64,000 nucleotides of DNA from Typhlomys cinereus (GCA_023101885.1 JALPQD010000407.1:1391846-1455845); one strand, 5' to 3'; shown: positions 44,801 to 55,773, counted from the stretch's first letter. The notes: generated by a model from the sequence alone, not told the origin. Numbers and translations are program-made.

Positions 44801-46553
44801 GAATTACATTTATTGATTTGCTTATGTTGAACCAACCTTGTGCGCCGGGGATGAAGCCTACTTGGTCCCCGTGAATGATGTTTTTAATGTGTTTTTGAAT
44901 CCGTTTTGCTAAGACTTTGTTGAGAATCTTTGCATCTGTGTTCATCAGGGAGATCGGCCTATGGTTTTCTTTTTTAAGTGAGTCTTTATTAGGTTTTGGG
45001 ATTAAAATGATATTAGCTTCATAGAAGGAATTTGGTAGTGTTCCTTCCTTTGCTATTTGATGGAACAGTTTAAGGAGTATTGGTGTTATTAACTCCTTAA
45101 ATGTCTGGGAGAACTCTGTGCTGAATGCATCTGGTCCAGGACATTTTTTTGGTGGGAAGATTCAAGATTACTTCCTCAATTTCCTTATATGTTATAGGAC
45201 TATTTAAATAATTCACAATTTCCTGATTCAATTTAGGTAAGTTGTGTTCACTTAGAAATTCATCCATCTCTTTTGTGTTGTCAAACTTCACAGAGTATAA
45301 GTTTTTGAAATACGATGTTATAATTCTCTGGGTTTCTTGGGTATCCGTAGGGATAACTCCATGTTCATTTCTAATTTTGTTAATTTGGGTTTTCTCTCTC
45401 TTGCTTTTGGTTAGTTTAGCTAGGGGTGTATCAATCTTGTTGATTTTTTCAAAGAACCAGCTTTTTGACTGGTTGATTTTTTCTATCATTTTCTTAGTCT
45501 CGATTTCAGATATTTCTCCCCTTATTTTGCTAATCTCCCCTCTTCTACTATTTTTGGGATCAGATTGCTCTAGTTTCTCTAAAGCTTTAAGCTGCATTGT
45601 TAAGTTGTTTATTTCTGATGTTTCCATTTTTCTGATGTAGGCATTAAGAGCTATGAACTTACCTCTTAGAACAGCTTTCATTGTGTCCCAGAGATTTTGG
45701 TAAGTTGTAATTTCGTTATCATTCACTTTCAGGAAATCTTGAATTTCCTTTTTAATTTCTTCCTGAATCCAGTTCTCATTCAGCATCATAGTGTTAAGTT
45801 TCCAGTAGTTAGTGTATTTTCTCTTGTTTGATGTGTTGTGGATGCCCAGCTTTAGGCCGTGGTGGTCTGATAGGGCACAGGTTAGAATTTCAACTTTTTT
45901 GTATATGTGTAGATTCATTTTGTGGCCCAATATGTGATCTATTTTGGAGAAAGTTCCGTGTGCTGCTGAGAAAAATGTGTATTCTTTTGTGCATGGGTGA
46001 AAAGTTCGATAGAGATCTGTAAGGTCCATTTCTTTCAGGGTTTGATTAAGTTCCAAAGTGTCTCTGTTAAGCTTTTGACCTGTTGATCTATATCCCATGT
46101 TGAGAGGGCGGTGTTGAAGTCCCTAAGAATTATCCTTTAGGGGTTGATTTCTTGCTTTAGACGCTATAGGGTTTTCTTAATGAATGTGGAGGGACTCCTA
46201 TTGGGTGCATATATGTTCAGTATTGTGAAGTCTTCCTGGTGAATTGTACCTGTGACTAAAATGTAGTATCCATCCGTGTCTCTTATAATTTTCTTTGGTT
46301 TGAAGTCCACTTTGTCTGATAGCATAATGGCTACCCCTGCCTGTTTTCTGCTTCCATTTGCTTGTAGAATTGTTGACCAGCCTTTTATTTTTAGAGCGTG
46401 CCTATCTTTTGTGGTGAGATGGGTTTCCTGCAGGCAGCAGATTGATGGATTGTGATTTTTAATCCAAGTTTGTAATCTGTGTCTCTTGATCGGTGAGTTA
46501 ATTCCCTTAACATTTAGTGTTATAATGGAGAAACTATTTTTAATTCCAGACAT
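41849..46553 (-). pseudogene. L1 ORF2 (endonuclease-reverse transcriptase), disrupted
   Basis: Starts at ATG 46553 and ends at the stop at 41849, after an 863-base L1 insertion plus 16-base TSD. The start keeps AP-type endonuclease residues (Asn in TLNVKG, Glu in CLQETHL), and the RT core keeps [11 protein letters not shown]. The C-terminal Cys/His region (KCWRGCGERGTLLHCWWEC) adjoins the insertion. Breaks: TAG at 46164-46166, TAA at 46137-46139, a 2-base gain near 46089-46095, one extra base in the T-run 45144-45150, TAA at 43614-43616 with a shift just after. Cannot yield active ORF2p. Confidence 0.93.
42208..43070 (+). mobile_element. Truncated L1 3' UTR (lineage B) inside ORF2 of the minus L1
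   Basis: Sense-strand 3' UTR from 'ttcacagacgttctttcc' through the polypurine tract (42885-42965) to the lineage B terminus 'ggtaaaaaattttatatg', 'cattttaataaa'-like end and a CAAA-rich tail (43010-43070). Perfect 16-base TSD aagaatctccagacgg at 42192-42207 and 43071-43086, both halves being ORF2 sequence of the host L1. It is therefore younger than the host element. Nearly identical to 53859-54660. Confidence 0.95.
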
Positions 46554-46603
46554 TTATTATGTTTAGTAGTTTTTATAAGTATATTGCTTCGCTTTTAATG
46601 GTG

Positions 46604-47655
46604 TTATACTTGCCTTCTGTTCTCCTGGATATGCCTGTTTTTTTCTTCATGCTTGAGTATCATTTCTAGCATTTTTTGAAGGCCTGGTTTGGTGGACATG
46701 TAGCCCTCAAGTTGTCTTTGTGCTGGAAGATTTTTCTTTCTCCCTCGATCATGACTGATAGTTTTGCAGGGTAAATCAGCCTGGGTTGACATTTTTGCTC
46801 ATTCAATACTTGAAGTATGTCTCTTCAAGCTCTTCTTGCTTTTACTGTTTCGACTGAGAAGTCATTTGTTATTTTAATAGGTTTACCTTTAAAAGTGACT
46901 TGTTTTTTCTCCCTTGAAGCTCTCAGCACCAGTTCTTTATCTTGAATGTGGAGTGTTTTAACTATTATTTGCCGCGGTGTGCTTCTATTTTGGTCGTATC
47001 TGTTTGGGGTGCGGAATGCCTCTTGTATATGGATGGGCCTCTCTTTTTTTAGATGAGGAAAGTTTTCCTTGATGATCGTTTGAAAAATTTCCTCAGGGGT
47101 GGTATTTTGAGATTTTTGCTCTGGTATTCCATGAATATGCATGTTAGGCTTCTTCAGGGTGTCCCATATCTCTTGGATATTTCTCTCAAGTATCTTTTTG
47201 GCTTTAACCACCTCTTCCATTGAGCTGGTTAGTACTCCCACTTTATCTCCAAGGTCTGAAATTCTGTTTTCTGCTTCGTTAGTTTTGTTGATAAGACTCT
47301 CTGTGGAGTTCTGGGTTGAAGATAACTTGCCTTGTACCTCAGTTTTAACCTCTGCTTGAGTCTGTTTTAGCTGCTCTATGCCAGTTTTTGTTTCTTGCAC
47401 TGTTTTTCTCAACTCCTCCAAATGTCTATTGTGTTCCTCTTCAAAGCGATTGATTCGATTATGTAATTCCTCCCGGATTTCCTCTTTCATAGTATTGAAC
47501 ATGGTAATGATCATATTTTGAAAGTCTTTATCCTGGGTGGGGCTTTCTTGGCCTTTTTCCGTGGGTTTGTTCTGGTTGGAGTCTAACATTATGGGATTAA
47601 TTTCTTCAGTGGTAAATTTGTTTATACTTGAGTGTTGCTTCTCATGGATTTGCAC
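46604..47655 (-). pseudogene. L1 ORF1 (RNA-binding protein), disrupted
   Basis: Homologous throughout to the open ORF1 at 48724-49791. Breaks relative to that copy: two extra bases near 47623-47627 that separate the ATG region from the body, a Trp codon changed to TGA at 46825-46827 in the ARRAW motif, and a 1-base loss near 46706-46712. The coiled coil, RRM-like part (HGIPEQ) and C-terminal part (GYMSTKPG) are recognisable. Not functional. Confidence 0.93.
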
Positions 47656-47720
47656 TTTGACTTTGGCATTGTCGTTTTAACCCTTAAGATCTTTCAATTT
47701 CACTAAACTGAATTATTTGG

Positions 47721-48066
47721 CCTGGGGTTCTGGGGGTGGGCAAGGACGGAGCTTACCTAGATCGCGGATGAGGCATGGCTGGACCGCGCCCGCGTCTGGG
47801 CAGGCGGAGCAGAGTGGGGAAGGGAGGATGGGGGCGTCGGCGTGGAGCTATTTAACCGGAGGGGAGCTGGGGCGGGGCCGGGTGCAGGGGGAGGTCCCTG
47901 CGCGTGGCTCCAGCTGGATGGTGGGATAGGAGCTGGGTCCCTTTCGGCTGACCTGGGGTTCTGGTGGGCGGGTGTGGGCGGAGCTTACCTAGGTGGTGGG
48001 TGAGGCCTGGCTGGAGCGCGTGGGCGTGTCCGGACCGTCCGGACCAGCGGAGCGGGGTGGGGAAAG
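47721..48066 (-). promoter_or_regulatory. L1 5' UTR: ~1.5 tandem GC-rich promoter monomers
   Basis: Two units in register: 47721-47951 (231 bases) and 47952-48066 (partial). Both start on the plus strand with 'cctggggttctgg' and share 'ggagcttacctag'. The sense strand (minus) is CpG-dense with GC-box-like elements, as in murine-type monomeric L1 promoters. Each unit carries a splice-donor-like CTAG/GTAAGC. Transcription would run leftwards into ORF1. Activity is inferred from structure. Confidence 0.8.
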
Positions 48067-48083
48067 GGAAGAATTTAAATCTT

Positions 48084-48502
48084 CAGAAGTTACGAGAAGA
48101 AAATTGAATTTGCTTTGAAATGCCCCATAGAGAATGCATCAAATACCCTAAACTATGAAGCTTTGAAAAGGTACTGACTGAAGAATGCTGCAAGGCTGCG
48201 CTGCCTTGCCAGTCCGTATTAGGGAGAGTGTGACTCTGCCCAGTAAATGCCCAATTACTGCAGGCAGAATTGAATTTGGAATAAGAAGCAAGTTTGCAGA
48301 TGCCAGGGGCTGGAGGCCATTCTGTCTTTGTCCCTTCAGCAATTAGCCACAAGGTGGCCACCATTCACCCTTCCACCTGCATAGAATGGCTCCACTCTGC
48401 CCCTCCCCTACATGAAAAGATTTTTAAATACATTAAGCAGTGCTTTTCCAAAGAAAAGAATATATATGATTTCATCTTTAATCAGTGAATTTATGTTTTT
48501 AT
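48084..48502. other. Unique spacer between two head-to-head L1s
   Basis: About 420 bases of host sequence with no recognised repeat or coding signal. It lies between the 5' ends of the minus-strand and plus-strand L1s, so both promoters point away from it. Confidence 0.6.
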
Positions 48503-48517
48503 GAAAGATCTGAATGA

Positions 48518-48723
48518 GCCCAGCTGCCCTCGGGTTAAATAGCTCCACGCCGACGCGCCCATCCTCCCTTTTCACCCCACCCCGCTCTGCCGGTCAGGAC
48601 GCGCACGCGAGGTCCAGCCGGGCCTCACCCAGCGCCCTAGGTAAGTCCCCGTTCGGCCCCGCCCACCAGTACCCCAGGCCAAATAATTCAGTTTAGTGAA
48701 ATTGAGAGATCTTAAGAGTTAAA
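48518..48723 (+). promoter_or_regulatory. L1 5' UTR, part of one monomer plus leader
   Basis: CpG-rich 48540-48670 matches the monomer of the neighbouring L1 in opposite orientation ('agctccacgccgacgc', 'ggtccagcc', 'cccaggccaaataattcagtt'). It holds an excellent splice-donor match CTAG/GTAAGT at 48637-48646. Being under one monomer, promoter strength is probably low (inference). Confidence 0.75.
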
Positions 48724-49791
48724 ATGACAATGCCAAAGTCAAAGTGCAAATCCATGAGAAGCAACACTCAAGTAAACAAATTTCCCACTGAAGAAATTAA
48801 TCCCATGTTAGACTCCAACAAGAACAAACCCGTGGAAAAAGGCCAAGAAAGCCTCACCCAGGATAAGGTCTTCCAAAATATGATCATTACCATGTTCAAT
48901 ACTATGAAAGAGGAAATCCGGGAGGAATTACATAATCGAATCAATCGCTTTGAAGAGGAACACAACAGACATCTGGAGGAGTTGAGAAAAACAGTGCAAG
49001 AAACAAAAAGTGGCATAGAGCAGTTAAAACAAACTCAAGCAGAATTTAAAACTGAGCTAAAAGACAAGTTATCTTCAACCCAGAATGCCACAGAGAGTCT
49101 TATCAACAGAACTAATGAAGCAGAAAACAGAATTTCAGACCTTGAAGATAAAGTGGGAGTACTAACCAGCTCAATGGAAGAGGTGGTTAAAGCCAAAAAG
49201 ATACTTGAGAGAAATATCCAAGAGGTATGGGACACCCTGAAGAAGCCTAACATGCGTATTCATGGAATACCAGAGCAAGAATCTCAAAATACCACCCCTG
49301 AGGAAATTTTTCAAACGATCATCAAGGAAAACTTTCCTCATCTAAAAAAAGAGAGGCCCATTCATATACAAGAGGCATTCCGCACCCCAAACAGATACGA
49401 CCAAAATAGAAGCACACCACGGCAAATAATAGTTAAAACACTCCACATTCAAGATAAAGAACTGGTGCTGAGAGCTTCAAGGGAGAAAAAACAAGTCACT
49501 TTTAAAGGTAAACCTATTAAAATAACAAATGACTTCTCAGTCGAAACAGTAAAAGCAAGAAGAGCTTGGAGAGACATACTTCAAGTATTGAATGAGCAAA
49601 AATGTCAACCCAGGCTGATTTACCCTGCAAAACTATCAGTCATGATCGAGGGAGAAAGAAAAATTTTCCAGCACAAAGACAACTTTAAGGGATACATGGC
49701 CACCAAACCAGGCCTTCAAAAACTGCTAGAAATGATACTCAAGCGTGAAGAAAAAAACAGGCATATCCAGGAGAACAGAAGGCAAATATAA
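48724..49791 (+). CDS. L1 ORF1 protein, open reading frame
   Basis: 355 codons, close to rodent L1 ORF1 length. It makes the trimeric RNA-binding nucleic-acid chaperone that coats L1 RNA in cytoplasmic particles. Basic N-terminus; long Glu/Lys/Arg heptad-like coiled coil, about residues 55-165; RRM-like domain, about 170-265 (RIHGIPEQ, EAFRTPNRYDQ); C-terminal domain with KARRAWRDILQVL and PAKLSVMIEGERK. The first ATG (48724) and a second in-frame ATG (48730) are both plausible starts; the GTG upstream is not. The stop lies 50 bases before ORF2. No lesion seen, unlike the ORF1 at 46.6-47.7 kb. Confidence 0.9.
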   Translation: MTMPKSKCKSMRSNTQVNKFPTEEINPMLDSNKNKPVEKGQESLTQDKVFQNMIITMFNTMKEEIREELHNRINRFEEEHNRHLEELRKTVQETKSGIEQLKQTQAEFKTELKDKLSSTQNATESLINRTNEAENRISDLEDKVGVLTSSMEEVVKAKKILERNIQEVWDTLKKPNMRIHGIPEQESQNTTPEEIFQTIIKENFPHLKKERPIHIQEAFRTPNRYDQNRSTPRQIIVKTLHIQDKELVLRASREKKQVTFKGKPIKITNDFSVETVKARRAWRDILQVLNEQKCQPRLIYPAKLSVMIEGERKIFQHKDNFKGYMATKPGLQKLLEMILKREEKNRHIQENRRQI

Positions 49792-49841
49792 CACCATTAA
49801 AAGCGAAGCAATATACTTATAAAAGCTACTAAACATAATAA

Positions 49842-52800
49842 ATGTCTGGAATTAACAATAGTTTCTCCATTATAACACTAAATGTTAATGGACTTAATTC
49901 ACCGATCAAGAGACACAGATTACAAACTTGGATTAAAAATCACAATCCATCAATCTGCTGCCTGCAGGAAACCCATCTCACCACAAAAGATAGGCACACT
50001 CTAAAAATAAAAGGCTGGTCAACAATTCTACAAGCAAATGGAAGCAGAAAACAGGCAGGGGTAGCCATTATGCTATCAGACAAAGTGGATTTCAAACCAA
50101 AAAAAATTATAAGAGACACGGATGGATACTACATTTTAGTCACAGGTACAATTCACCAGGAAGATTTCACAATACTGAACATATATGCACCCAATACGGG
50201 ACCCTCCACATTCATTAAGAAAACCCTACAGCGTCTAAAGCAAGAAATCAACCCCCAAACGATAATTCTTGGGGACTTCAACACCGCCCTCTCTACATGG
50301 TATAGATCAACAGGTCAAAAGCTTAACAGAGACACTTTGGAACTTAATCAAACCCTGAAAGAAATGGACCACACAGATCTCTATCGAACTTTTCACCCAC
50401 GCACCAAATAATACACATTTTTCTCAGCAGCACACGGAACTTTCTCCAAAATAGATCACATATTGGGCCACAAAATGAATCTACACATATACAAAAAAGT
50501 TGAAATTCTAACCTGTGCCCTATCAGACCACCACGGCCTAAAGCTGGACATCCACAACACATCAAACAAGAGAAAATACACTAACTACTGGAAACTTAAC
50601 ACTATGATGCTGAATGAGAACTGGATTCAGGAAGAAATTAAAAAGGAAATTCAAGATTTCCTGAAAGTGAATGATAACGAAAATACAACTTACCAAAATC
50701 TCTAGGACACAATGAAAGCTGTTCTAAGAGGTAAGTTCATAGCTCTTAATGCCTACATCAAAAAAATGGAAACATCAGAAATAAACAACTTAACAATGCA
50801 GCTTAAAGCTTTAGAGAAACTAGAGCAATCTGATCCCAAAAATAGTAGAAGAGGGGAGATTAGAAAATAAGGGGAGAAATATCTGAAATCGAGACTAAGA
50901 AAATGATAGAAAAAATCAACCAGTCAAAAAGCTGGTTCTTTGAAAAAATCAACAAGATTGATACACCCCTAGCTAAACTAACCAAAAGCAAGAGAGAGAA
51001 AACCCAAATTAACAAAATTAGAAATGAACATGGAGTTATCCCTATGGATACCCAAGAAACCCAGAGAATTATAACATCGTATTTCAAAAACTTATACTCT
51101 GTGAAGTTTGACAACACAAAAGAGATGGATGAATTTCTAAGTGAACACAACTTACCTTAATTGAATCAGGAAATTGTGAATTATTTAAATAGTCCTATAA
51201 CATATAAGGAAATTGAGGAAGTAATCTCGAATCTTCCCACCAAAAAATGTCCTGGACCAGATGGATTCAGCACAGAGTTCTACCAGACATTTAAGGAGTT
51301 AATAACACCAATACTCCTGAAACTGTTCCATCAAATAGCAAAGAAGGAACACTACCAAATTCCTTCTATGAAGCTAATATCGTTTTAATCCCAAAACCTA
51401 ATAAAGATTCACTTAAATAAGAAAACTATAGGCCAATCTCTCTGATGAACACAGACGCAAAGATTCTCAACAAAGTCTTAGCAAATCGGATTCAAAAACA
51501 TATTAAAAAGATCATTCATGGGGACCAAGTAGGCTTCATCCCCGGCACACAAGGTTGGTTCAACATACGCAAATCAATAAATGTAATTCATCATGTAAAC
51601 CAGTCCAAAGTCCAAGACCACATGATACTCTCGATAGATGCAGAAAAAGCTTTTGACAAGATCCAACAGCCTTTTATGATCAAAACGCTAGAGACAGTGG
51701 GAATGGAAGGAACCTTAATCAATATAATAAAAGCTATATACAACAAGCCCACAGCAAGGATTATGCTCAATGGGGAACAATTGGAATCATTCCCACTTCG
51801 ATCAGGAACTAGACAAGGCTGTCCACTCTCACCACTTCTATTCAATATTGTACTTCAAGTCTTAGCTGAAGCCATAAGACAAGAAAGGGACATAAGAGGG
51901 ATTCAAATCGGCAAGGAAGAAGTCAAGCTATCCCTATTTGCGGATGACATGATCTTATACCTGAGTGATCCCAAAAACTCCACCAGGAAGCTCCTGGAAC
52001 TAATACAGAAGTTCACCAGGGTGGCAGGATACAAAATAAATGTGCAAAAATCAGAGGCCTTTCTATATGCCCAGAATGAAAGAAGTGAAAAAGCCTTGAG
52101 AGAAACCATACCATTTACTATAGTCCCTAAAAAAATGAAATACCTTGGTATAAACCTAACTAAGGAGGTAAAAGACCTTTACAATGAGAACTTTAAAACC
52201 CTAAAGAAAGAAATTGCAGAAGACACCAGAAGGTGGAAAGACCTCCCTTGTTCCTGGATTGGCAGAATCAACATTGTAAAAATGACCATCCTACCAAAGG
52301 CAATATACAGATTCAATGCTATACCAATCAAAATCCCAAAGCAATTCTTCAAAGAAGTTGACCAAACAATCTCAAAGTTCATATGGAGGCACAAAAGACC
52401 CAGGATAGCAAAGACAATCCTGAGTAACAAAAACACAGCTGGAGGTATTACCATACCAAACCTAAGTCTATACTACAAATCCATAGTTATAAATTCAGCC
52501 TGGTACTGGCTCCAAGATAGACACACAGATCAATGGATAAGGATTGAAGACCCAGATATAAGCCCACAAAGTTACAGCCATTTGGTCTTTGACAAAGGGG
52601 CTCAAAGAATCCAATGGAAAAAGAACAGCATCTTCAACAAATGGTGCTGGCAAAACTGGATCTCCACATGCAGAAGATTAAAGCTGGACCCGTACTTGTC
52701 ACCATGTACAAGACTTAATTCCAAATGGATCAAGGACCTTGATATCAGGCCAGAGACTTTAAAAACCATAGTTGAAAGGATACGGAACTCTCTCGAGCTG

Positions 52801-53664
52801 ATTGGGCTAGGCCAACATTTCCTAAATAGACATCCAATGGCACAGTCACTGCTACCAACTCTCAACAGTTGGGATCTTGTGAAATTAAAGAGCTTCTGTT
52901 CAGATAAAGAGATTGTCACACGAGCTCAAAGGCAACCCACAGAATGGGAGAAAATCTTCACTAACCACATATCTGACAGAGCTCTACTGTCCAGAGTGCA
53001 CAAAGAACTTAGAAAACTAAACTCCAAGGAAAACACTGGCCCAATTAAAAAATGGGCCCTGGAACTTCAAAGAAACTTTACCAGGGATGAAAGTAAAATG
53101 TCTAACAATTATCTTTAAAAATGCTGCACTTCTTTATCCATCAGGGAAATGCAAATCAAAACTTCCCTGAGATATCATCTCACCCCGGTCAGGATGGCAA
53201 AAATCCACAATACAAACAACGACAAATGCTGGAGATGATGTGGAGAGAGGGGAACTCTCCTACATTGTTGGTGGGAATGCAGGCTCATACAGCCACTCTG
53301 GTGAGCCGTCTGGAGATTCTTAAAGAAATTAAAGATTGAAATGCCATATGACCCTGCTATCCCACTTTTGGGAATAACCCCCCATGCAGCAGAGGTTCGC
53401 CTAGATAGCACAAGCTCGACCATGTTCATAGCAGCACTGTTTACAATAGCAAAGTCATGGAATCAACCTAAATGTCCAACAGTTGACGAGTGGATAAGCA
53501 AACTGTGGTACATCTATACAATGGAGTACTACTCAGCCATCAAAAATGATGAGTTACTGGAATTTGCTAGGAAATGGATGTCATTAGAAAGAATTATATT
53601 ACGTGAAGTATCCCAAACCCAGAAAATTAAGTACCGTATGTACTCCCTAATAGGTGGCTCCTAG
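49842..53664 (+). pseudogene. L1 ORF2 (endonuclease-reverse transcriptase), disrupted
   Basis: About 1,275 codons if restored to frame, the normal L1 size. Endonuclease residues are visible: Asn14, Glu43 (CLQETHL), GDFNTALS and ALSDHHGL. RT core follows with [11 protein letters not shown] and [11 protein letters not shown] (codons from 51937). C-terminal Cys-rich region near 53230-53290; end SLIGGS. Stops: 50409, 50703, 51158, 51418, 53116, 53236 and 53302. One-base losses near 50863 and 51342. The longest open part is 51445-53118 (557 codons, RT onward). Inactive. Confidence 0.95.
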
Positions 53665-54665
53665 TACCAAACTCACCCAGCCCACATTGAGACACTCAAA
53701 AGTAAACCTATGTAACGCAGTAATTGCAAGGATTATGAACAAGAGAGATGGGTTAGGAGGGCCACACCAGAAACAAGGAGAGAGGGGACCATGTTACAGC
53801 AGAGAAAATAGGCCTCCATCAAGGTCTGCAAGTAAGTAATGAGAAACCTGGTTAAGTTCACAGACGTTCTTTCCTGATCTCACCAGAAGGGGAGGGCATA
53901 TAGTCTAGCAGATAAAAAGTAATCATTTTGCAAATGGGTGATGGACCCCTCCCTCAGTGAGGTTTCCTACTCTTATTACATCTACCCTTGAATGTGCTAT
54001 TACAACAAGACTCCAGTTTAACAGCTTTTTGTCTCTGGCCAGGGGGTGACATACAGTGTCCAGCAGAATGGGGTGAAGGGAATTGCAGGAGCAGCAAAAC
54101 TGCAAAAGAAAATCAACAAACCACAATCCAGAACTTCAGAGACTCTATATCAATCACATAGAACTAGGCCAGTGTAATCTCTCCCCATCCTGGAGCTCAG
54201 GGACATTTGCGGAAGAGGGGGCGGTAAGATTGTAAGAGCAAAAGGATGGGAGGAGCAACGATTTGCAAGATTCTCAACAATAGTTGGGGCCAAAGCAATC
54301 ATAATGGGACTTTGCATGCCCTGCGCAATGTCCAGTGCACTGTTGCCCTCATAAAGTCTAGCATCTGTTAAGGGCACCGAGACCCCTGGAGGCAAGGGAT
54401 TGACAGCCATAGTAGTGATCTTATGCTTAAGGGGAACAAGAGAAAGGGCTTATGGAAATGCCACTGGGTCCTTATATGTCATCGGAGAGGAGGACCCAGT
54501 GGAGAGTTAGGCGTACACAATAAAGGACTCTCTGGGAATTGGGGGGGAGGCACTGGGGGAAGGGGAGGGGGAGGAGGGGGTTCGGGGGGAGGAGGGGGGA
54601 GGGAGGGAACTGGTAAAAAATTTTAAAATGTATAATTAAATTTTTAATAAAAAAAGGAAAAAAAA
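53665..54665 (+). other. L1 3' UTR, lineage B, with polypurine tract and A-tail
   Basis: About 1 kb of non-coding UTR. The tract at 54540-54608 is G-rich on the sense strand with several runs of four or more G, a candidate G-quadruplex. The terminus 'ggtaaaaaattttaaaatg' and 'aaatttttaataaa' differs from the 'taagtttgtatgagc' terminus of lineage A. Confidence 0.85.
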
Positions 54666-54680
54666 GAAAGATCTGAATGA

Positions 54681-55458
54681 AAGGCAATATAATATTTTCA
54701 GCTGCAAACGGATATAGCAAGATTCCCCCTCCCCCCCCCGATTCAGCTCAGAGGCAATTTTATTGGCCATTTGTTTTTTTTTCAGAAATGAAGATGGAAG
54801 ATGATGCTGGCATCTTATGAGAAATCATATACTCTATGTATTTTGTAAGTGGACATTCCACTATGCTAAAGTAGAGAGACATGTCTAAAGATGTAATTTC
54901 TCTAGGGGCCACTTGGACATTCTGCATCTCTGCAGATATTTATTCTGCTGTGTTCAATGAGAGTATGTGCAAATGCTGGCTCACAAATGCTGGTACTGAG
55001 GGTTTGAGCCACTTCACTTTTATCACCTGTGAATGGAATAAACAATCCTCACAACTCTGTGGATGAGAGTCAATTGATGACCTATGTCAAATTTTGTAGC
55101 CCATTGACATATCACAGCCATTTAGCTACTGAGTAGGTTGTGTAAATGAAAGGATCTAATGTCTGTATTTATCATAATGAGTAAAAAAATAAGACAGAAA
55201 GCAAGACCTTATGGGTTTTTGTGTTTGGTCAAGTATTAAGACCTTCTGTACATAGAATTAGAATTTTATTTCAGTTCCTTTCCACAGGATAAATTGGGAT
55301 TTTAGCTGAAAATATAAATAAAGAAAACCCAAGACAAATAAAAGTTGACCCATGGGGCACATGGTTAGGGGGTGGGGAATTGTCTACCCAAATACTGATG
55401 GCCAGATATATAATCACCAAAAAACCCATTGTATGAGTGTTCACTGAAGAGTCAACTT
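54681..55458. other. Unique sequence, no gene seen
   Basis: Host sequence resuming after the L1. No supported feature. Confidence 0.5.
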
Positions 55459-55474
55459 AAGAAAATGGCTCCTG

Positions 55475-55773
55475 GGGCTGGAGAGGTGGCTCAGGGGTTA
55501 AGCCTCTGCCTTACAGGCAGAAGGTCCTGAGTTCGGATCCCAGATCCCACGTATAGACGCCGGGCGGAAGCGGGGGCGGCCTGAGCTTCTGGTCCTGGTA
55601 GGGCGGAGCCTGTGAATCCCGGGACAGAAGGAGGTGGGGGCGTCCATGGTGGTTCGCGAATTCGTCCGTGGTTCTACACACACACACACACACACACACA
55701 CATGCACACACACATACATACGCGCACACACACACAATTGAATAAAACAAAAAAAAATTAAAAAAAAAAAAAA
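55475..55773 (+). repeat. Young tRNA-headed SINE, perfect TSD
   Basis: A-box 'tggctcaggggttaag', B box 'cctgagttcggatccc', CpG-rich body (cccacgtatagacgccggg; gcgaattcgtccgtgg), (CA)n at about 55677-55735 and an A-rich tail to 55773. The TSD aagaaaatggctcctg is identical at 55459-55474 and 55774-55789. Of the copies here it keeps the most CpGs, so it may be closest to a source sequence. Confidence 0.94.

Larger units (their letters stand above)
40665..48068 (-). mobile_element. Complete L1 (lineage A) with monomer 5' UTR and 3' transduction
   Basis: From the 5' end (right): 5' UTR of about 1.5 tandem monomers, ORF1, ORF2, 3' UTR, A-tail near 40772-40803, about 99 bases of non-L1 sequence (40673-40771) and a second T10 run (complement of an A-tail) at 40663-40672. 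The TSD aagaatttaaatctt is perfect at 40650-40664 and 48069-48083, and includes the extra segment, so the unit moved as one. ORF2 is interrupted by another L1 at 42208-43070. Both ORFs are broken; the copy is inactive. Confidence 0.93.
48518..54665 (+). mobile_element. Near-complete L1 (lineage B) with perfect TSD
   Basis: Order: partial 5' UTR (48518-48723), ORF1, 50-base inter-ORF spacer, ORF2, 3' UTR (53665 on) with polypurine tract at about 54540-54608, and A-rich tail to 54665. The TSD gaaagatctgaatga is identical at 48503-48517 and 54666-54680. The 5' UTR is less than one monomer, so the copy is slightly 5'-truncated. ORF1 is open; ORF2 has seven stops and two shifts, so it is not autonomous. 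Confidence 0.96.

Noticed and set aside
47721..48670. GC- and CpG-rich island suggesting a host gene promoter
   Set aside because: The GC-rich parts are the 5' UTRs of two L1s; the unique spacer between them is not GC-rich.
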